From Avena insularis (taxonomy: Eukaryota > Streptophyta > Magnoliopsida > Poales > Poaceae), in contig JAJUPC010000041.1 in NCBI GenBank assembly GCA_023614405.1, positions 310,001 through 374,000 of the forward strand: a stretch of 64,000 bases of DNA, read 5' to 3'. A model generated the notes under the pieces. The model ran no database searches. It was not told the DNA's origin and saw only the letters and a program-made list of their open reading frames with translations. Shown here in pieces: positions 29,691 to 43,500 of the stretch. The first letter of the stretch is position 1; every line of letters starts with the position of its first letter. The translations under genes and the position numbers were made by a program.

Positions 29691-31859
29691 GTGTCTATAA
29701 AAACATCTTCATCAACTTGTGGTTGTATGAGTCATCACTTGGACAACATAATCCTACCTAGTTGGTAGATCTAAGTATAACACTGCTATACAAAGACATC
29801 ATAAGACACTTTGTGGAAAATGTGGTCCCATGCCAACATTGCATGTGCTATAAACCTATATTGGTTGGCTAGAAACACCATCATCAACTTAGTGGTTTTG
29901 TGAGTCAACACTTGGAAAAACATGATCCCAACTAGCTAGTTGCTACATATAAGTTTCAGAGGGTTATGCAAAGCCATGATGAGACACACCCATGCAAGAT
30001 GTGGGCCCATACATTTTATGGGATCTAGACCTATCTTAGTTGTGTAGAAACACCTTCATCAACTTGTGGTTGTATGAGCCATCACTTGGAAAACATAATC
30101 CTACCTAGTTGGTAGATCTAAGTACAACACTGCTATGCAAAGACATCATGAGACACTTTGTGGAAAATGTCGTCCCATACCAACAGTGCATGTGCTATAA
30201 ACCTCTCTTGGTTGCCTAGAAACACCATCATCAACTTAGTGGTTTTGTGAGTCAACACTTGGCAAAACATGATCCCAACTAGCTAGTTGCTACATCTAAG
30301 TTTGAGAGTGTTATGCAAAACCATGATGAGACACACCCATGGCAGAAGTGGGCCCATACATTTTATGGGATCTAGACCTATCTTAGCTGTCTAGAAACAT
30401 CTTCATGAACTTGTGGTTGTATGAGTCATCACTTGGAAAACATAATCCTACCTACTTGGTAGATCTAAGTATAACACTACTATGCAAAGACATCATGAGA
30501 CACTTTGTGGAAAATGTGGTCCCATGCCAACATTGCATGTGTTATAAACCTCTCTTGGTTGGCTAGAAATAGCATCATCAACTTAGTGGTTTTGTGAGTC
30601 AACACTTGGCAAAACATGATCCCAACTGGCTAGTTGCTACATATAAGTTTGAGAGTGCTATGCAAAGCCATGACAGCCACATGTGCTAGAGGTGGGCCAA
30701 TGCCAACATTGCATGGGATCTTGACGTATCTTAGCTGTCTACAAAAACACCTTCATCAACTCGTGGTTGTATGAGTCATTACTTGGACAACATAATCCTA
30801 CCTAGTTCGTAGATCTAAGTATAACACTGCTATGCAAAGATATCATGAGACACTTTGTGGAAAATGGCGTCCCATACCAACATTGCATGTGCTATAAACC
30901 TATCTTCGTTGGCTAGAAACATCATCATCAACTTAGTGGTTTTGTGAGTGAACACTTGGCAAAACATGATCCCAACTAGCTAGTTGCTATATCTAAGTTT
31001 GAGAGTCTTATGTAAAACCATGATGAGACACACCCATGGCAGATGTGGGCCCATACATTTTTTGGGATCTGGACCTATCTTAGATGTCTAGAAACACCTT
31101 CATCAACTTGTGGTTATATGAGTCATCACTTGGAAAACATAATACTACCTAGTTGGTAGATCTATGTATAACACTGCTATGCAAAGACATCGTGAGACAC
31201 TTTTTGTGGAAAATATGGTCCCATGAGAACATTGCATGTGCTATAAACCTCTCTTGGTTGGCTAGAAACACCATCATCAACTTAGTGGTTTTGTTAGTCA
31301 ACACTTGGCAAAACATGATCCCAACTAGCTAGTTGTTATATCTAAGTTTGAGAGTGCTATGCAAAGCCATGACAGACACATGTGGCAGAGGTGGGCCCAT
31401 GCCAACATTTCATGGGATCTTGACCTATCTTAGATGTCTAGAAAAACACCTTCATCAACTTGTGGTTGTATGAGTCATCACTTCGACAACATAATCCTAC
31501 ATAGTTGGTAGATCTAAGTATAAAATGTTATACAAAGACATCATGATACACTTTGTAGAAAATGTGGTCCCATGCCAACACTGCATGTGCTATAAACCTC
31601 TCTTGGTTGACTAGAAACACCATCATCAACTTGATGCTTTTGTGAGTCAACACTTGGGAAAACATGATCCCAACTAGCTAATTTCTACATCTAAGTTTGA
31701 GAGTGTTATGCAAAGCCATGATGAGACACACCCATGGCAGATGTGGGCCCATACATTTTATGGGATCTAGACCTATCTTAGCTTTCTAGAAACACCTTCA
31801 TCAACTTGTGGTTGTATGAGTCATCACTTGGAAAACATAATCCTACCTAGTTGGTAGAT

Positions 31860-31864
31860 CTAAG
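31860..31864 (+). repeat. Left target-site duplication CTAAG
   Basis: CTAAG immediately precedes the TG end of the 5984-bp insertion. The uninterrupted satellite reads GATCTAAGTATAACAC at this point, so the duplicated bases come from the satellite unit. Confidence 0.92.
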
Positions 31865-34759
31865 TGTGGGCTCTCCGGATTAACCATCCGAGAAATCCCT
31901 GTTATGTATATATCCACGTTCCCATGATCAGTGAGCCATGGAACATAATCGACACGTATCATTACAACATCCGAAACATAATGAATTTACAAGACTTACA
32001 TAAATGCCATTATGGCTACAACATCTTTCGAAGCGGATCATCATTTCGCGCAGAGCCCAATCGTGCCTCAACCTATAGGCGACTGACTGGGAAGATGTCC
32101 TAGCTCACTGGTCATCACCGTAATCCTTCGATGTCAATCCTCTGAAAGTCTGGTCAAGTAAATAACCAGGGACAATGCCATGAGTACTTTTGAATGTACT
32201 CGCAAACCACCAAGTTAAGTAGAATAAGGAATTGCAAATTTTTACTGTGGCGAGATAGCTCTACTAGGGTTGTTTTGAAAGCTTAGAATACCTCTTGTAG
32301 TTATGGCACCTCCATATCTTTGTTGAAAAAGAGTTTTGAAACATGCCTCTGTTTTATAAATCAAGATATCCCCATATCTTTGTTGAAAACCTTTTTGAAA
32401 ACAGTTTGCAGCAAAAACCCTTTTTAAACCTCTTTGACCACCTCTGGTCAAATCAAGACTTCAAACTTAGGTTCCCCCGGAACCACCATACTTTTCATCC
32501 ATTTTCCAAACAAACACTGTTTCGGTACTCCTAGCCAACACCTTTACAATCGTCCTTGACCATGGACACGGCTATTCGAATAGATTATACTCTGCAGAGT
32601 TTACGCACTTTCCCCACAAGAATCAATACATCCACCGGGATACAACCACGGCCCACTACCACTGTAGATGGGGGTCCGGATAATCAAACCTAACCTTTCG
32701 CTTGTCGACCCTAGCAAAGGCTGCTTTTCCTTTTGGGTTTGTTCTCCCCGACAACGAGTATGTGGCTCCCAGCTATAGTCCTTCCTTCTGTACACGCATA
32801 TACCCAAGACACAACCTTTAATATACCTTAACTTGGTGACTCCACTTCCTTCCATACCGCCTAAGTCATACCGTCCGTGGGAGATCCAACTGTTGCACCG
32901 GCACTCCTGCCAAGACAAGCTCACTCTTGCCGAAGCAAGCGACAGGCTCCAGATCCGAGATCTGTTAGCACCTGCTCGGAATTCAAGGGATCTCTCCCTA
33001 TAAGCATGGTACAAGCTGACCTGACTAATGAAGACAAACTACGAGCTAAGCCCTAGCACCTGGGGTAATGTAGTTGCACGGATAAAAATTGTTCCGGTAA
33101 AGGCATAGAACATCCCTTCAATTTCTCATTCCTCATCAACACCATTTCTGTAGTTAAAACATTCGCTTGGAACGATGCCTCTTCCCAAGGGTTGTACAAA
33201 ATAGTTTTGAACATTTTGTAGTAGGGTAAATCCCCAAAACAACTCATTTTCTCAAAGCCAGGGTTTTCAGCGAGGTAAGATGATGACCATCGTACTCTCG
33301 GTCTAAGGGATAAATGGTAGGTACAACCGGGTGGTGCCACAAGGGACATAAGTCATAACTTGGAGGAGCCAAGTTATTAACGCAGTATTTGTAAAACAAG
33401 ACATGCAGGTAGTAATGCAATTTATAAAGGGGGATACAAAATAGATAATAAAAGAGTAGGACAAGTATCAGAATTCAGGAAATGGTGGCTTGCCGGTGAT
33501 CAGCAATAAGTCCCTGGACTTCTTTAGATAACCAAGAATACCCAATAGATAACAATAAGATGTCTCTTCCTTCTTGTCGTCAAACACTCACACTATCGCC
33601 GTCATCGAATATACATGCAAGCAGACAATACCACAATCAATACAAGGCATACATGCATCAAACCATACAGCAAACAAACACACTGAATCCTACCTAACTT
33701 AGTAGGTTTTGGAGGAGTTGGGTATTAGTCGTGAAATTACTAGATTCCCATATAAGTGTTTTTCCCTTGGAAGATAGTTGTCTAGGTTATATACCAAGGA
33801 CTTGTGGTGGAGACTTGAGGTATGTAGGATATCAATGTGCAACCATGATATCCTCAGATAGGTCTTGAAAAAACAAGACCAACACAAGTGGTTTGATTAG
33901 ATTATCACTTACCTAGATTTAGTTATGCTTTTTATAGTGGAATAAACTCTAGTTTGAGGAAATAATTCACCAGAATTCATATAGAGGCACAAAAATTATT
34001 TCCTTGGGTGGTTAGGTAGTGATTGATGTACTGAACCACCTAGAGTTGGAATCAAGTCTAAACAATTAGCAGAATGCCCTCAGGAAATTCCCGAAGGTAG
34101 TTCTGTGATGTTTTTGTCTTTTTCACCAGATTTAGTTTACAGAATGTTCCGGTGTGACTCCAATTTTACATGGTAGGTATTGGAAGTACCTTTCTTTACA
34201 AATTGGATTCACTCTTTTTGTAGTTGTCAAACTCCTGGAGTGATTTATTTAGTGAAAAAGGGGGTACAGAGATATGTTTAATTAACTAAAATTCAACCAG
34301 AGATCAATAAAATCTGAGCTACTAGGGCTTGATAGATGTTGATATTATGATGTACTGGGAGGTCGAATCAGGTCAATACCACATTTGGTTTGACCTAGAG
34401 AATTTACCCAAGGCAGATAGAGGGTGTTTTTGTTATTTTTGCTAAAGACACACTACTGTTCACCTTGGCATACGGCCTATGCTAGGTGATAGGTATATCA
34501 ATTACCTTCCAGTAGAGCTTTGGCTTTCCCCAATTGGATATGTGTAACTCTCTAAGGAAATTATTTGGTGTTAAGTACACCTTGCTGCAGATTAATTTCC
34601 AACAATTAATAGAAATTATTCTTGACTAGGGGTTACCTCTGTATGTTTAAGAAAACATCTGAGAACTCTCTGAAATTTACATCCTAGCAATTGGATCTTT
34701 TTTAAATTTTTAAATGGATTTAATTTAACTGCTACAAATCTGGCTCTGGAATTAAAAGG

Positions 34760-35580
34760 AAAAAGAAAGCAGGGCAGCTGGGCCGCATAGAGGGAATTTG
34801 GCCCACGGCGGGCGGCGCGGCATGCGGGAGCCCGCGGCTTGAACCTGCCAGGTAGGGCCCAGCGTGAGTGTCCGCGAGGGAGCAAGGGGGTAAGGAGGCC
34901 TGGGGGGCGTTCAATTAAGTGAAGACGGACGACAGGGCGTCGTCGTCCTCAGCAAAACAGAGCCCGCGGCGGCGGAACCCTAGGGGACGACGGAGCTCGC
35001 CCGGGAAGCTTACCAAGGGCTCGGGGGAGGTCGGGGAGGGTGCAGGAGGACGCGGTGGTCGTCGGCAAGCATATCGAGGGGCGGCACGGTCGGGTTCACG
35101 CCTGGGAAGGTGCTCACGCGATAGTGACCGAGAGCTACCTCGTCGGAGCTCGACGGTGGCGACGAAGGGGACGGTCCTGGGCAAAAAGGAGACTATGGTT
35201 AGATGCAGGGGAGGTAGGGGAGTTGACCAGATGACATGTAGCGAAGGGGGATCAAGGGGGAGGGAGCCTTGCTCGATTTTTGGGAGAACCCGAAGCTTCT
35301 CCTTCTTCTTCTTCTTTCGGGCAGATCTGAGCAGGGGAGTAGGAGTGGAGCTAGGGGAGGTAAGTGGAGGGGGAGAGGGAGCAAATGCGTGGCAGGGGAG
35401 TGCTAGGGGTGGCCTCTGGCCTTTATACCTAGGGGGAGGAGTAGATGGTGCAAATGTCCACTTTGGACATGGGGGAGGGATAGAGCTGGCCAGGGACTGG
35501 CTCAGAGGGCGGTGTGGAGGGGTAGGATTGGGATTTGGTCGGGCAGAGAGGGCTGTGGCAGCTGGGGGTAATTAAATGGG
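34760..35580. other. GC-rich block inside the long solo LTR
   Basis: This segment is clearly richer in G and C than the rest of the element and holds overlapping open frames on both strands, including a 218-codon plus-strand frame from 34919. The predicted proteins are low in complexity (Arg, Gly, Ser or Pro rich) with no recognisable domain. The plus-strand frame runs against the inferred LTR transcription. I read these frames as chance products of GC-rich DNA without stop codons. Confidence 0.5.
35422..35428 (-). promoter_or_regulatory. TATA-like box of the long solo LTR
   Basis: On the minus strand the sequence reads GTATAAAGGCC. Downstream on the same strand (about 35400 to 35280) is a C/T-rich leader with CTCCCTCTCCCCCTCC, then a GAAGAAGAAG run. 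This arrangement resembles the promoter and 5' leader of an LTR transcript. If correct, U3 is about 2.4 kb and R-U5 about 3.5 kb. Confidence 0.45.
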
Positions 35581-37848
35581 TAAATCTTGTAAGATTTTGG
35601 TTGTCTCTCTCTCTCTCCACTAAACCAAGGGTAAAATGGGCAAGTGCTGGTGTGGAGCTATATTGCTCACGACCAGGGGAGTAGTGGTGGCTGGAGAGGA
35701 GTGCTTGACAAGCTTTGGTAATGGTTTGGTCTTGAATTAGCTCAAGTTTGATAGTGTTGCAAAGTTTTGATCACAAAAGATATTGTGAAGGGGTTCAACA
35801 ATTTGCATGGGAAGAGATGGAGGAGATAGTACTGGTGGATGGGCATGGTCAAGGTACACTCCTAGGATTTATTTGAGATTTTTCAAAGGAGTTTTTGCCA
35901 CTTAACACTATTTATTCAAAAAGGGCAGAAGTAGTTTCTAGAAGATCATTTGATATTTTTATATTGGACCGGGTTGGTTTTTGGTTTGAGAAGGTCCCAA
36001 ATGTGAATACACACTTAGGGGAATTTTCCCAAGATTTATTGGGGATTAAAAGTATTTAAAAAAATTATTATTCCAATTCAGCCATTTCAGAAAATGGGAA
36101 AAAAGAATTAATAAAGCTTCTCAAAATTTTTTTTTTGAGATGGGAGGATAGGATATGATAAATGGAAATCACCTGAGCAAAAAGTTGGGGAAGTGTTTTG
36201 GCAAAAACCAAACTTTCCATTGGGGAAAGGGGTTTTGAGATATTGTCTATTAAAAGAAATTAAATAGATTTGGTCCATAATAATTATGGGTAATATTTGA
36301 GAAATCTTGATGATCAAGGTAGGTGATGTAGACAAGGTGTAGCAAGCATTTGCAACCTTGGGATTCGAGAATCCAAGTTGATTTTGGGTGGAATACCCTA
36401 CATTAGGGATCTAGGGTGGGGTTAATTTCATACCATCAAAACATGGTTGATGCAAGGGATAGATGATTAGTTATACCAAGTCATATAGATGATCATGGAA
36501 GAAGGATTTTGGATTAAAAGAATTTTAGGTGATCTTGAAATGATGGCAAACTTTGTTGAAAATAAGGCTGCCATACCAGATGAGTCAAGATGCCTTATAA
36601 ACCATGTGGGTTTAATAAGCTCAAAGATCCACATGGAACAAGTGAAGTAGATTTTGATAGACCTATATGAGTATAACACAACCATGCCAATAGTTGTTCC
36701 ATAGAAGGTGGGATGCTGGTGTGAGCTTCTGTCAAAGTAGGCATGATGACTAGATTTGCAGGAAAAGTTATTTTCTTGCCTGCAAAACCATCAAGAACAA
36801 GGGTGTTGGAGGATGATCTAACCAAGGGAAAAAGTTGGCCTTGGTAGTCCTTATGATGGTTAACAAGATGGTTCAGGTGAATTTCCAAAAATGCACATGG
36901 TTTGAGAAAGGAAGGCATTCAAAAAGGTGATGTTGAAACAGTTTCTAGACTTAGTCAAATTTTGGCAGTTTTGAGGATTTTGACTAGGGTATGAGAGGGA
37001 ATGTTTTGGGATGGTTGCAAGGTGTCAGAGCACCAACAAGTGGATGATATTGAAGAGTATATTGAGTAGAAGGGATCCATGCTTGCTATTGGTCTTCATG
37101 GACTTGGAAGCTTCTAGAATGGATCACTGTAGAATGGATCTGGTTAAGGGTTTTAGATGATCCCTAGTATCTAGAGATTTGATCTTGCTTTGTATACTGG
37201 CTTAGGGTGTGGGGATTTGGAGACCTATTGATCCTAATGATGAGCTCCTAGAGTGGCTAATACTACTTCCCAAGCAAACAAGTCAAACAGCTGATCGAGG
37301 CAACTCATCAGACAACAGATCAAGGCAACTCATCTTATAACTAAGCAAATCAACTACTAGGGTTACCATCAAGCTTAGCTTGGGGTAAGGTTGGGGCATT
37401 TAGAATGGGTTGGGGATTGAATAAGGTGAGAGTCCTTGGTATATCTACAAGAGTATAATTCAAATGCTTTGAAAAAAGGTTTTGGGAAAACTAGAGATAA
37501 GATTAGTTGAGGGTCCTGTCTTGAAAACATAAGGAGGTTATATTATATCTCTCTCCATAGTTTTGTCAATAGAAGATACTAAAATAGTTTTGGTTATATA
37601 AGGATCTTGGCTCATGTTTTGAAATGCCAAAACATTTGAGAATATGTAGAATGAGCTAGGATAGTTTTGGTAAATAGCTTTTGTTAACTGATGGTGAGGT
37701 AAGGAGTCTCATATGGTATACACTCACATGCACAAGTACAAACAAACAACAAGCAAACACTGCACCAATGAACAAGAAAAAGTTTTTGTTCCCCCTGATT
37801 TTTGCATTCTAGACAACTAATCAGGGTTGCTGAATTTGGGATGTTACA

Positions 37849-37853
37849 CTAAG
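37849..37853 (+). repeat. Right target-site duplication CTAAG
   Basis: CTAAG follows the CA end of the 5984-bp element and leads directly into TATAACACTGC, so the interrupted satellite unit resumes in exact register. Confidence 0.92.
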
Positions 37854-39360
37854 TATAACACTGCTATGCAAAGACATAATGAGACAATTTGTGGAAAATG
37901 TGGTCCCATACCAACATTGCATGTGCTATAAACTTCTCTTGGTTCGCTAGAAACACCATCATCAACTTAGTGGTTTTGTGAGTCAACACTTGGCAAAACA
38001 TGATCCCAACTAGCTAGTTGCTACATCTAAGTTTGTGAGCGTTATGCAAAGCCATGATGAGACACACCCATGGCAGATGTGGGCCCATACATTTTATGGG
38101 ATCTAGACCTATTTTACCTGTCTAGAAACACCTTCATCAACTTGTGGTTGTATGAGTCATCACTTGGAAAACATAATCCTACCTAGTTGGTAGATCTAAG
38201 TATAACACTACTATGCAAAGACATCATGAGACACTTTGTGGAAAATATGGTCCCATGACAACATTGCATGTGCTATAAACCTCTCTTGGTTGGCTAGAAA
38301 CACCATCATCAACTTAGTGGTTTTGTGAGTTAGCACTTGGCAAGACATGATCCCAACTAGCTAGTTGCTACATCTAGGTTTCGGAGTGTTATGCCAAGCC
38401 ATTATGACTCACACATGTGGAAGATGTGGGCCTATGCAAACATTTCATGGGATCTAGACCTATCTTAGCTGTCTAGAAACACCTTCATCAACTTGTGGTT
38501 GTATGAGTAATCACTTGGACAAAATAGTCCTACCTAGTTGGTAGATCTAAGTATAACACTGCTATGCAAAGACAACATCAGACAATTTGTGGAAAATGTG
38601 GTCCCATGCGAACATTGCATGTGCTATAAACCTCACTTGGTTAGCTAGAAACACCATCATGAACTTAGTGGTTTTGTTAGTCAACACTTGGCAAAACATG
38701 ATCCCTACTAGCTAGTTGCTACATCTAAGTTTGAGAGTGCTTTGCAAAGCCATGACATACACATGTGGCAGAGGTGGGCACATGCCAACATTGCATGGGA
38801 TCTTGACCTATCTTAGCTGTCTAGAAAAACACCTTCATCAACTTGTGGTTGTATGAGTCATCACGTGGACAACATTATCCTGCCTAGTTGGTAGATCTAA
38901 GTATAACACTGCTATACAAAGACATCAACAGACACTTTGTGGAAAATCTGGTCCCATGCGATCATTGCATGTGCTATAAACCTGTCTTGGTTGGCTAGAA
39001 AGACCATTATCAACTTAGTGGTTTTGTGAGTCAACACTTGGCAAAACATGATCCCAACTAGCTAGTTGCAACATCTAAGTTTGATAGTGCTATGCAAAGC
39101 CATGACAGACACATGTGGCAGAGGTGGGCCCATGCCAATATTGCATGGGATCTTGACGTATCTTAGCTATCTCTAAAAAAACCTTCATCAACTTGTGGTT
39201 ATATGAGTCATCACTTTGACAACATAATCCTAGCTAGTTGGTAGATCTAAGTATAACACTACTATACAAAGACATCATGAGACACTTTGTGGAAAATGTG
39301 GTCCCATCCCAACATTGCATGTGCTATAAACCTCTCTTGGTTGGCTAGAAACACCATCAT

Positions 39361-42300
39361 CAACTTAGTACTTTTGTGAGTCAACACTTGGAAAAACATG
39401 ATCCCAACCAGCTAGTTGCTACATCTAAGTTTGAGAGTGTTATACAAAGCCATGATGAGACACACCCATGCAAATGTGGGCCCATACATTTTATGGCATC
39501 TAGACCTATCTTAGCTGTCTAGAAACACCTTCCTCAACTTTTGGTTGTATGAGTCATCACTTGGAAAACATAATCCTCCCTAGTTGGTAGATCTAAGTAT
39601 AACACTTCTATGCAAAGACATCATGAGACACTTTGTGGAAAATATGGTCCCATACTAACATTGCATGTGCTATAAACCTCTCTTGGTTGGCTAGAATCAC
39701 CATCATCAACTTAGTGGTTATGTGAGTCAACACTTGGCAAAACATGAGCCCAACTAGCTAGTTGCTACATCTAAGTTTGAGAGTGTTATGCAAAGCCATG
39801 ATGAGACACACCCATGGCAGATATTGGCCCATACATTTTATGGGATCTAGACCTATCTTAGATTTCTAGAAACACCTTGATAAACTTGTGGTTGTATGAG
39901 TCATCACTTGGAAAACATAGTCCTACCTAGTTGGTAGATGTAAGTATAACACTGCTATGCAAAGACATCATGAGACACTTAGTGGAAAATGTGGTTCCAT
40001 AACAACATTGCATGTGCTATAAACCTCTCTTGGTTGGCTAGAAACACCATCATCAACTTAGTGGTTTTGTGAGCCAACACTTGGCAAAACATGATCCCAA
40101 CTAGCTAGTTGCTACATCTAAGTTTGAGAGTGTAATGCAAAGCCATGATGAGACACACCCATGGCAGATGTGGGCCCATACATTTTATGCGATCTAGACC
40201 TATCTTAGCTTTCTAGAAATACCTTCATCACCTTATGGTTGTATGACTCATCACATGGAAAACATAATCCTACCTAGTTGGTAGATTTAAGTATAACACT
40301 GCTATGCAAAGACATCATGAGAAACTTTGTGGAAAATGTGGTCCCATACCAACACTGCATGTGCTATAAACCTCTCTTGGTTGGCTAGAAACACCATCGT
40401 CTACTTAGTGGTTTTGTGAGTTAGCACTTGGCAAGACATGATCCCAACTAGCTAGTTGCTACATCTAAGTTTGAGAGTGTTATGCAATGCCATGATGAGA
40501 CACAGCCATGGAAGATGTGGGCCCATGCCAACATTTCATGGGATCTAGACCTATCTTAGCTGTCTAGAAACACCTTCATCAACTCGTGGTTGTATGAGTC
40601 ATCACTTGGACAACATAATCCCACCTAGTTGGTAGATCTAAGTATAACACTACTATGCAAAGACAACATGAGACACTTTGTGGAAAATGTGGTCCCATGC
40701 GAACATTGCATGTGCTATAAACCTCTCTTGGTTGGCTAGAAACTCCATCATCAACTTAGTGGTTTTTTGAGTCAACACTTGGCAAAACATGATCCCAACT
40801 AGCTAGTTGCTACATCTAAGTTTGATAGTGCTATGCAAAGCCATGACAGACACATGTGGCAGAGGTGGGCCCATGCCAACATTGCATGGGATCTTGACAT
40901 ATCTTAGCTATCTAGAAAAAAACCTTCATCAACTTGTGGTTATATGAGTCATCACTTTGACAACATAATCCTAGCTAGTTGGTAGAGATAAGTATAACAC
41001 TACTATACAAAGACATCATGAGACACTTTGTGGAAAATGTGGTCCCATGCCAACATTGCATGTGCTATAAACCTCTCTTGGTTGGCTAGAAACACCATCA
41101 TCAACTTAGTACTTTTGTGAGTCAACACATGGAAAAACATGATCCCAACCAGCTAGTTGCTACATCTAAGTTTGAGAGTGTTATACAAAGCCATGATGAG
41201 ACACACCCATGCAAATGTGGGCCCATACATTTTATGGCATCTAGACCTATCTTAGCTGTCTAGAAACACCTTCATCAACTTTTGGTTGTATGAGTCATCA
41301 CTTCGAAAACATAATCCTACCTAGTTGGTAGATCGAAGTATAACACTTCTATGCAAAGACATCATGAGACACTTTGTGGAAAATGTGGTCCCATACCAAC
41401 ATTGCATGTGCTATAAACCTCTCTTGGTTGGCTAGAATCACCATCATAAATTTAGTGGTTATGTGAGTCAACACTTGGCAAAACATGAGCCCAACTAGCT
41501 AGTTGCTACATCTAAGTTTGAGAGTGTTATGCAAAGCCATGATGAGACACACCCATGGAAGATATTGGCCCATACATTTTATGGGATCTAGACCTATCTT
41601 AGATTTCTAGAAACACCTTGATAAACTTGTGGTTGTATGAGTCATCACTTGGAAAACATAATCCTACCTAGTTGGTAGATCTAAGTATAACACTGCTATG
41701 CAAAGACATCATGAGACACTTTGTGGAAAATGTGGTTCCATAACAACATTGCATGTGCTATAAACCTCTCTTGGTTGGCTAGAAACACCATCATCAACTT
41801 AGTGGTTTTGTGAGCCAACACTTGGCAAAACATGATCCCAACTAGCTAGTTGCTACATCTAAGTTTGAGAGTGTTATGCAAAGCCATGATGAGACACACC
41901 CATGGCAGATGTGGGCCCATACATTTTATGCGATCTAGACCTATCTTAGCTTTCTAGAAATACCTTCATCAACTTATGGTTGTATGACTCATCACATGGA
42001 AAACATAATCCTACCTAGTTGGTAGATCTAAGTATAACACTGCTATGCAAAGACATCATGAGAAACTTTGTGGAAAATGTGGTCCCATACCAACACTGCA
42101 TGTGCTATAAACCTCTCTTGGTTGGCTAGAAACACCATCATCTACTTAGTGGTTTTGTGAGTTAGCACTTGGCAAGACATGATCCCAACTAGCTAGTTGC
42201 TACATCTAAGTTTGAGAGTGTTATGCAATGCCATGATGAGACACAGCCATGGAAGATGTGGGCCCATGCCAACATTTCATGGGATCTAGACCTATCTTAG

Positions 42301-43500
42301 CTGTCTAGAAACACCTTCATCAACTCGTGGTTGTATGAGTCATCACTTGGACAACATAATCCTACCTAGTTGGTAGATCTAAGTATAACACTACTATGCA
42401 AAGACAACATGAGACACTTTGTGGAAAATGTGGTCCCATGCGAACATTGCATGTGCTATAAACCTCTCTTGGTTGGCTAGAAACACCATCATCAAATTAG
42501 TGGTTTTTTGAGTCAACACTTGGCAAAACATGATCCCAACCAGCTAGTTGCTACATCTAAGTTTGAGAGTGTTATACAAAGCCATGATGAGACACACCCA
42601 TGCAAATGTGGGCCCATACATTTTATGGCATCTAGACCTATCTTAGCTGTCTAGAAACACCTTCATCAACTTTTGGTTGTATGAGTCATCACTTGGAAAA
42701 CATAATCCTACCTAGTTGGTAGATCGAAGTATAACACTTCTATGCAAAGACATCATGAGACACTTTGTGGAAAATGTGGTCCCATACCAACATTGCATGT
42801 GCTATAAACCTCTCTTGGTTGGCTAGAATCACCATCATAAATTTAGTGGTTATGTGAGTCAACACTTGGCAAAACATGAGCCCAACTAGCTAGTTGCTAC
42901 ATCTAAGTTTGAGAGTGTTATGCAAAGCCATGATGAGACACACCCATGGAAGATATTGGCCCATACATTTTATGGGATCTAGACCTATCTTAGATTTCTA
43001 GAAACACCTTGATAAACTTGTGGTTGTATGAGTCATCACTTGGAAAACATAATCCTACCTAGTTGGTAGATCTAAGTATAACACTGCTATGCAAAGACAT
43101 CATGAGACACTTTGTGGAAAATGTGGTTCCATAACAACATTGCATGTGCTATAAACCTCTCTTGGTTGGCTAGAAACACCATCATCCACTTAGTGGTTTT
43201 GTGAGCCAACACTTGGCAAAACATGATCCCAACTAGCTAGTTGCTACATCTAAGTTTGAGAGTGTTATGCAAAGCCATGATGAGACACACCCATGGCAGA
43301 TGTGGGCCCATACATTTTATGCGATCTAGACCTATCTTAGCTTTCTAGAAATACCTTCATCAACTTATGGTTGTATGACTCATCACATGGAAAACATAAT
43401 CCTACCTAGTTGGTAGATCTAAGTATAACACTGCTATGCAAAGACATCATGAGAAACTTTGTGGAAAATGTGGTCCCATACCAACACTGCATGTGCTATA
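39361..43500 (+). repeat. Higher-order repeat, period 1741 bp, third copy shortened by one dimer
   Basis: The variant CAACTTAGTACTTTTGTG occurs at 39361 and 41102, an offset of 1741 bp or five dimers. The linked variant CATGCAAATGTGGGCCC occurs near 39468, 41209 and 42600. The last interval of about 1390 bp is four dimers, so one dimer was lost in the third copy. Variants CCCATACCAACACTGC and ATAACAACATTGC recur in the same order. Confidence 0.82.

Larger units (their letters stand above)
1..31864 (+). repeat. Dimeric ~350-bp satellite array, left block
   Basis: Head-to-tail array of roughly 90 units. The landmark GATCCCAACTAG recurs at 48, 399, 750, 1103 and 1450, giving a period of 347-353 bp. 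Each unit is a dimer. Half A runs from GATCCCAACTAGCTAGTT to CACTTGGACAACAT, and half B from AATCCTACCTAGTTGGTAG to CACTTGGCAAAACAT. The halves align along their whole length, sharing blocks such as CTATGCAAAG, CCCATGCCAACATT, GGCTAGAAACACC and CACTTGG. Half A has three visible subtypes: A1 (CAGACACATGTGGCAGAGG, then GGATCTTGACC), A2 (TTATGAGTCACACATGTGG, then GGATCTAGACC) and A3 (GAGACACACCCATGG, then CCCATACATTTTATGGG). The subtypes alternate in higher-order patterns. Short open frames of 60-80 codons recur because a 351-bp unit keeps frame; they share no start context, splice signal or known domain and are not genes. The family name is not recognised. Confidence 0.97.
31865..37848 (-). mobile_element. 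Very long solo LTR (5984 bp), LARD-type candidate
   Basis: The element begins TGTGGGCTCTCC and ends GGGATGTTACA, so it has TG/CA ends, and it is flanked by a perfect CTAAG duplication inside a satellite unit. Read on the minus strand it starts TGTAACATCCCAAATTC, a start I associate with Ty3/gypsy-like LTRs of Triticeae. I find no gag, protease, integrase or reverse transcriptase, no second LTR copy and no primer site. A solo LTR is therefore the simplest reading. The length would be extreme but is comparable with the 4-5 kb LTRs of LARD elements such as Sukkula; that family name is only a guess. A minus-strand TATA-like box and CT-rich leader lie in the middle, around 35.4 kb. The open frames inside are short and unconvincing. 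It could also be a non-autonomous element of another class with TG/CA ends. Confidence 0.75.

Noticed and set aside
34919..35575. A 218-codon Arg/Gly/Ser-rich plus-strand reading frame
   Set aside because: It lies in GC-rich DNA inside the long LTR, antisense to its inferred transcription, has low complexity, overlaps frames on the other strand and shows no domain.
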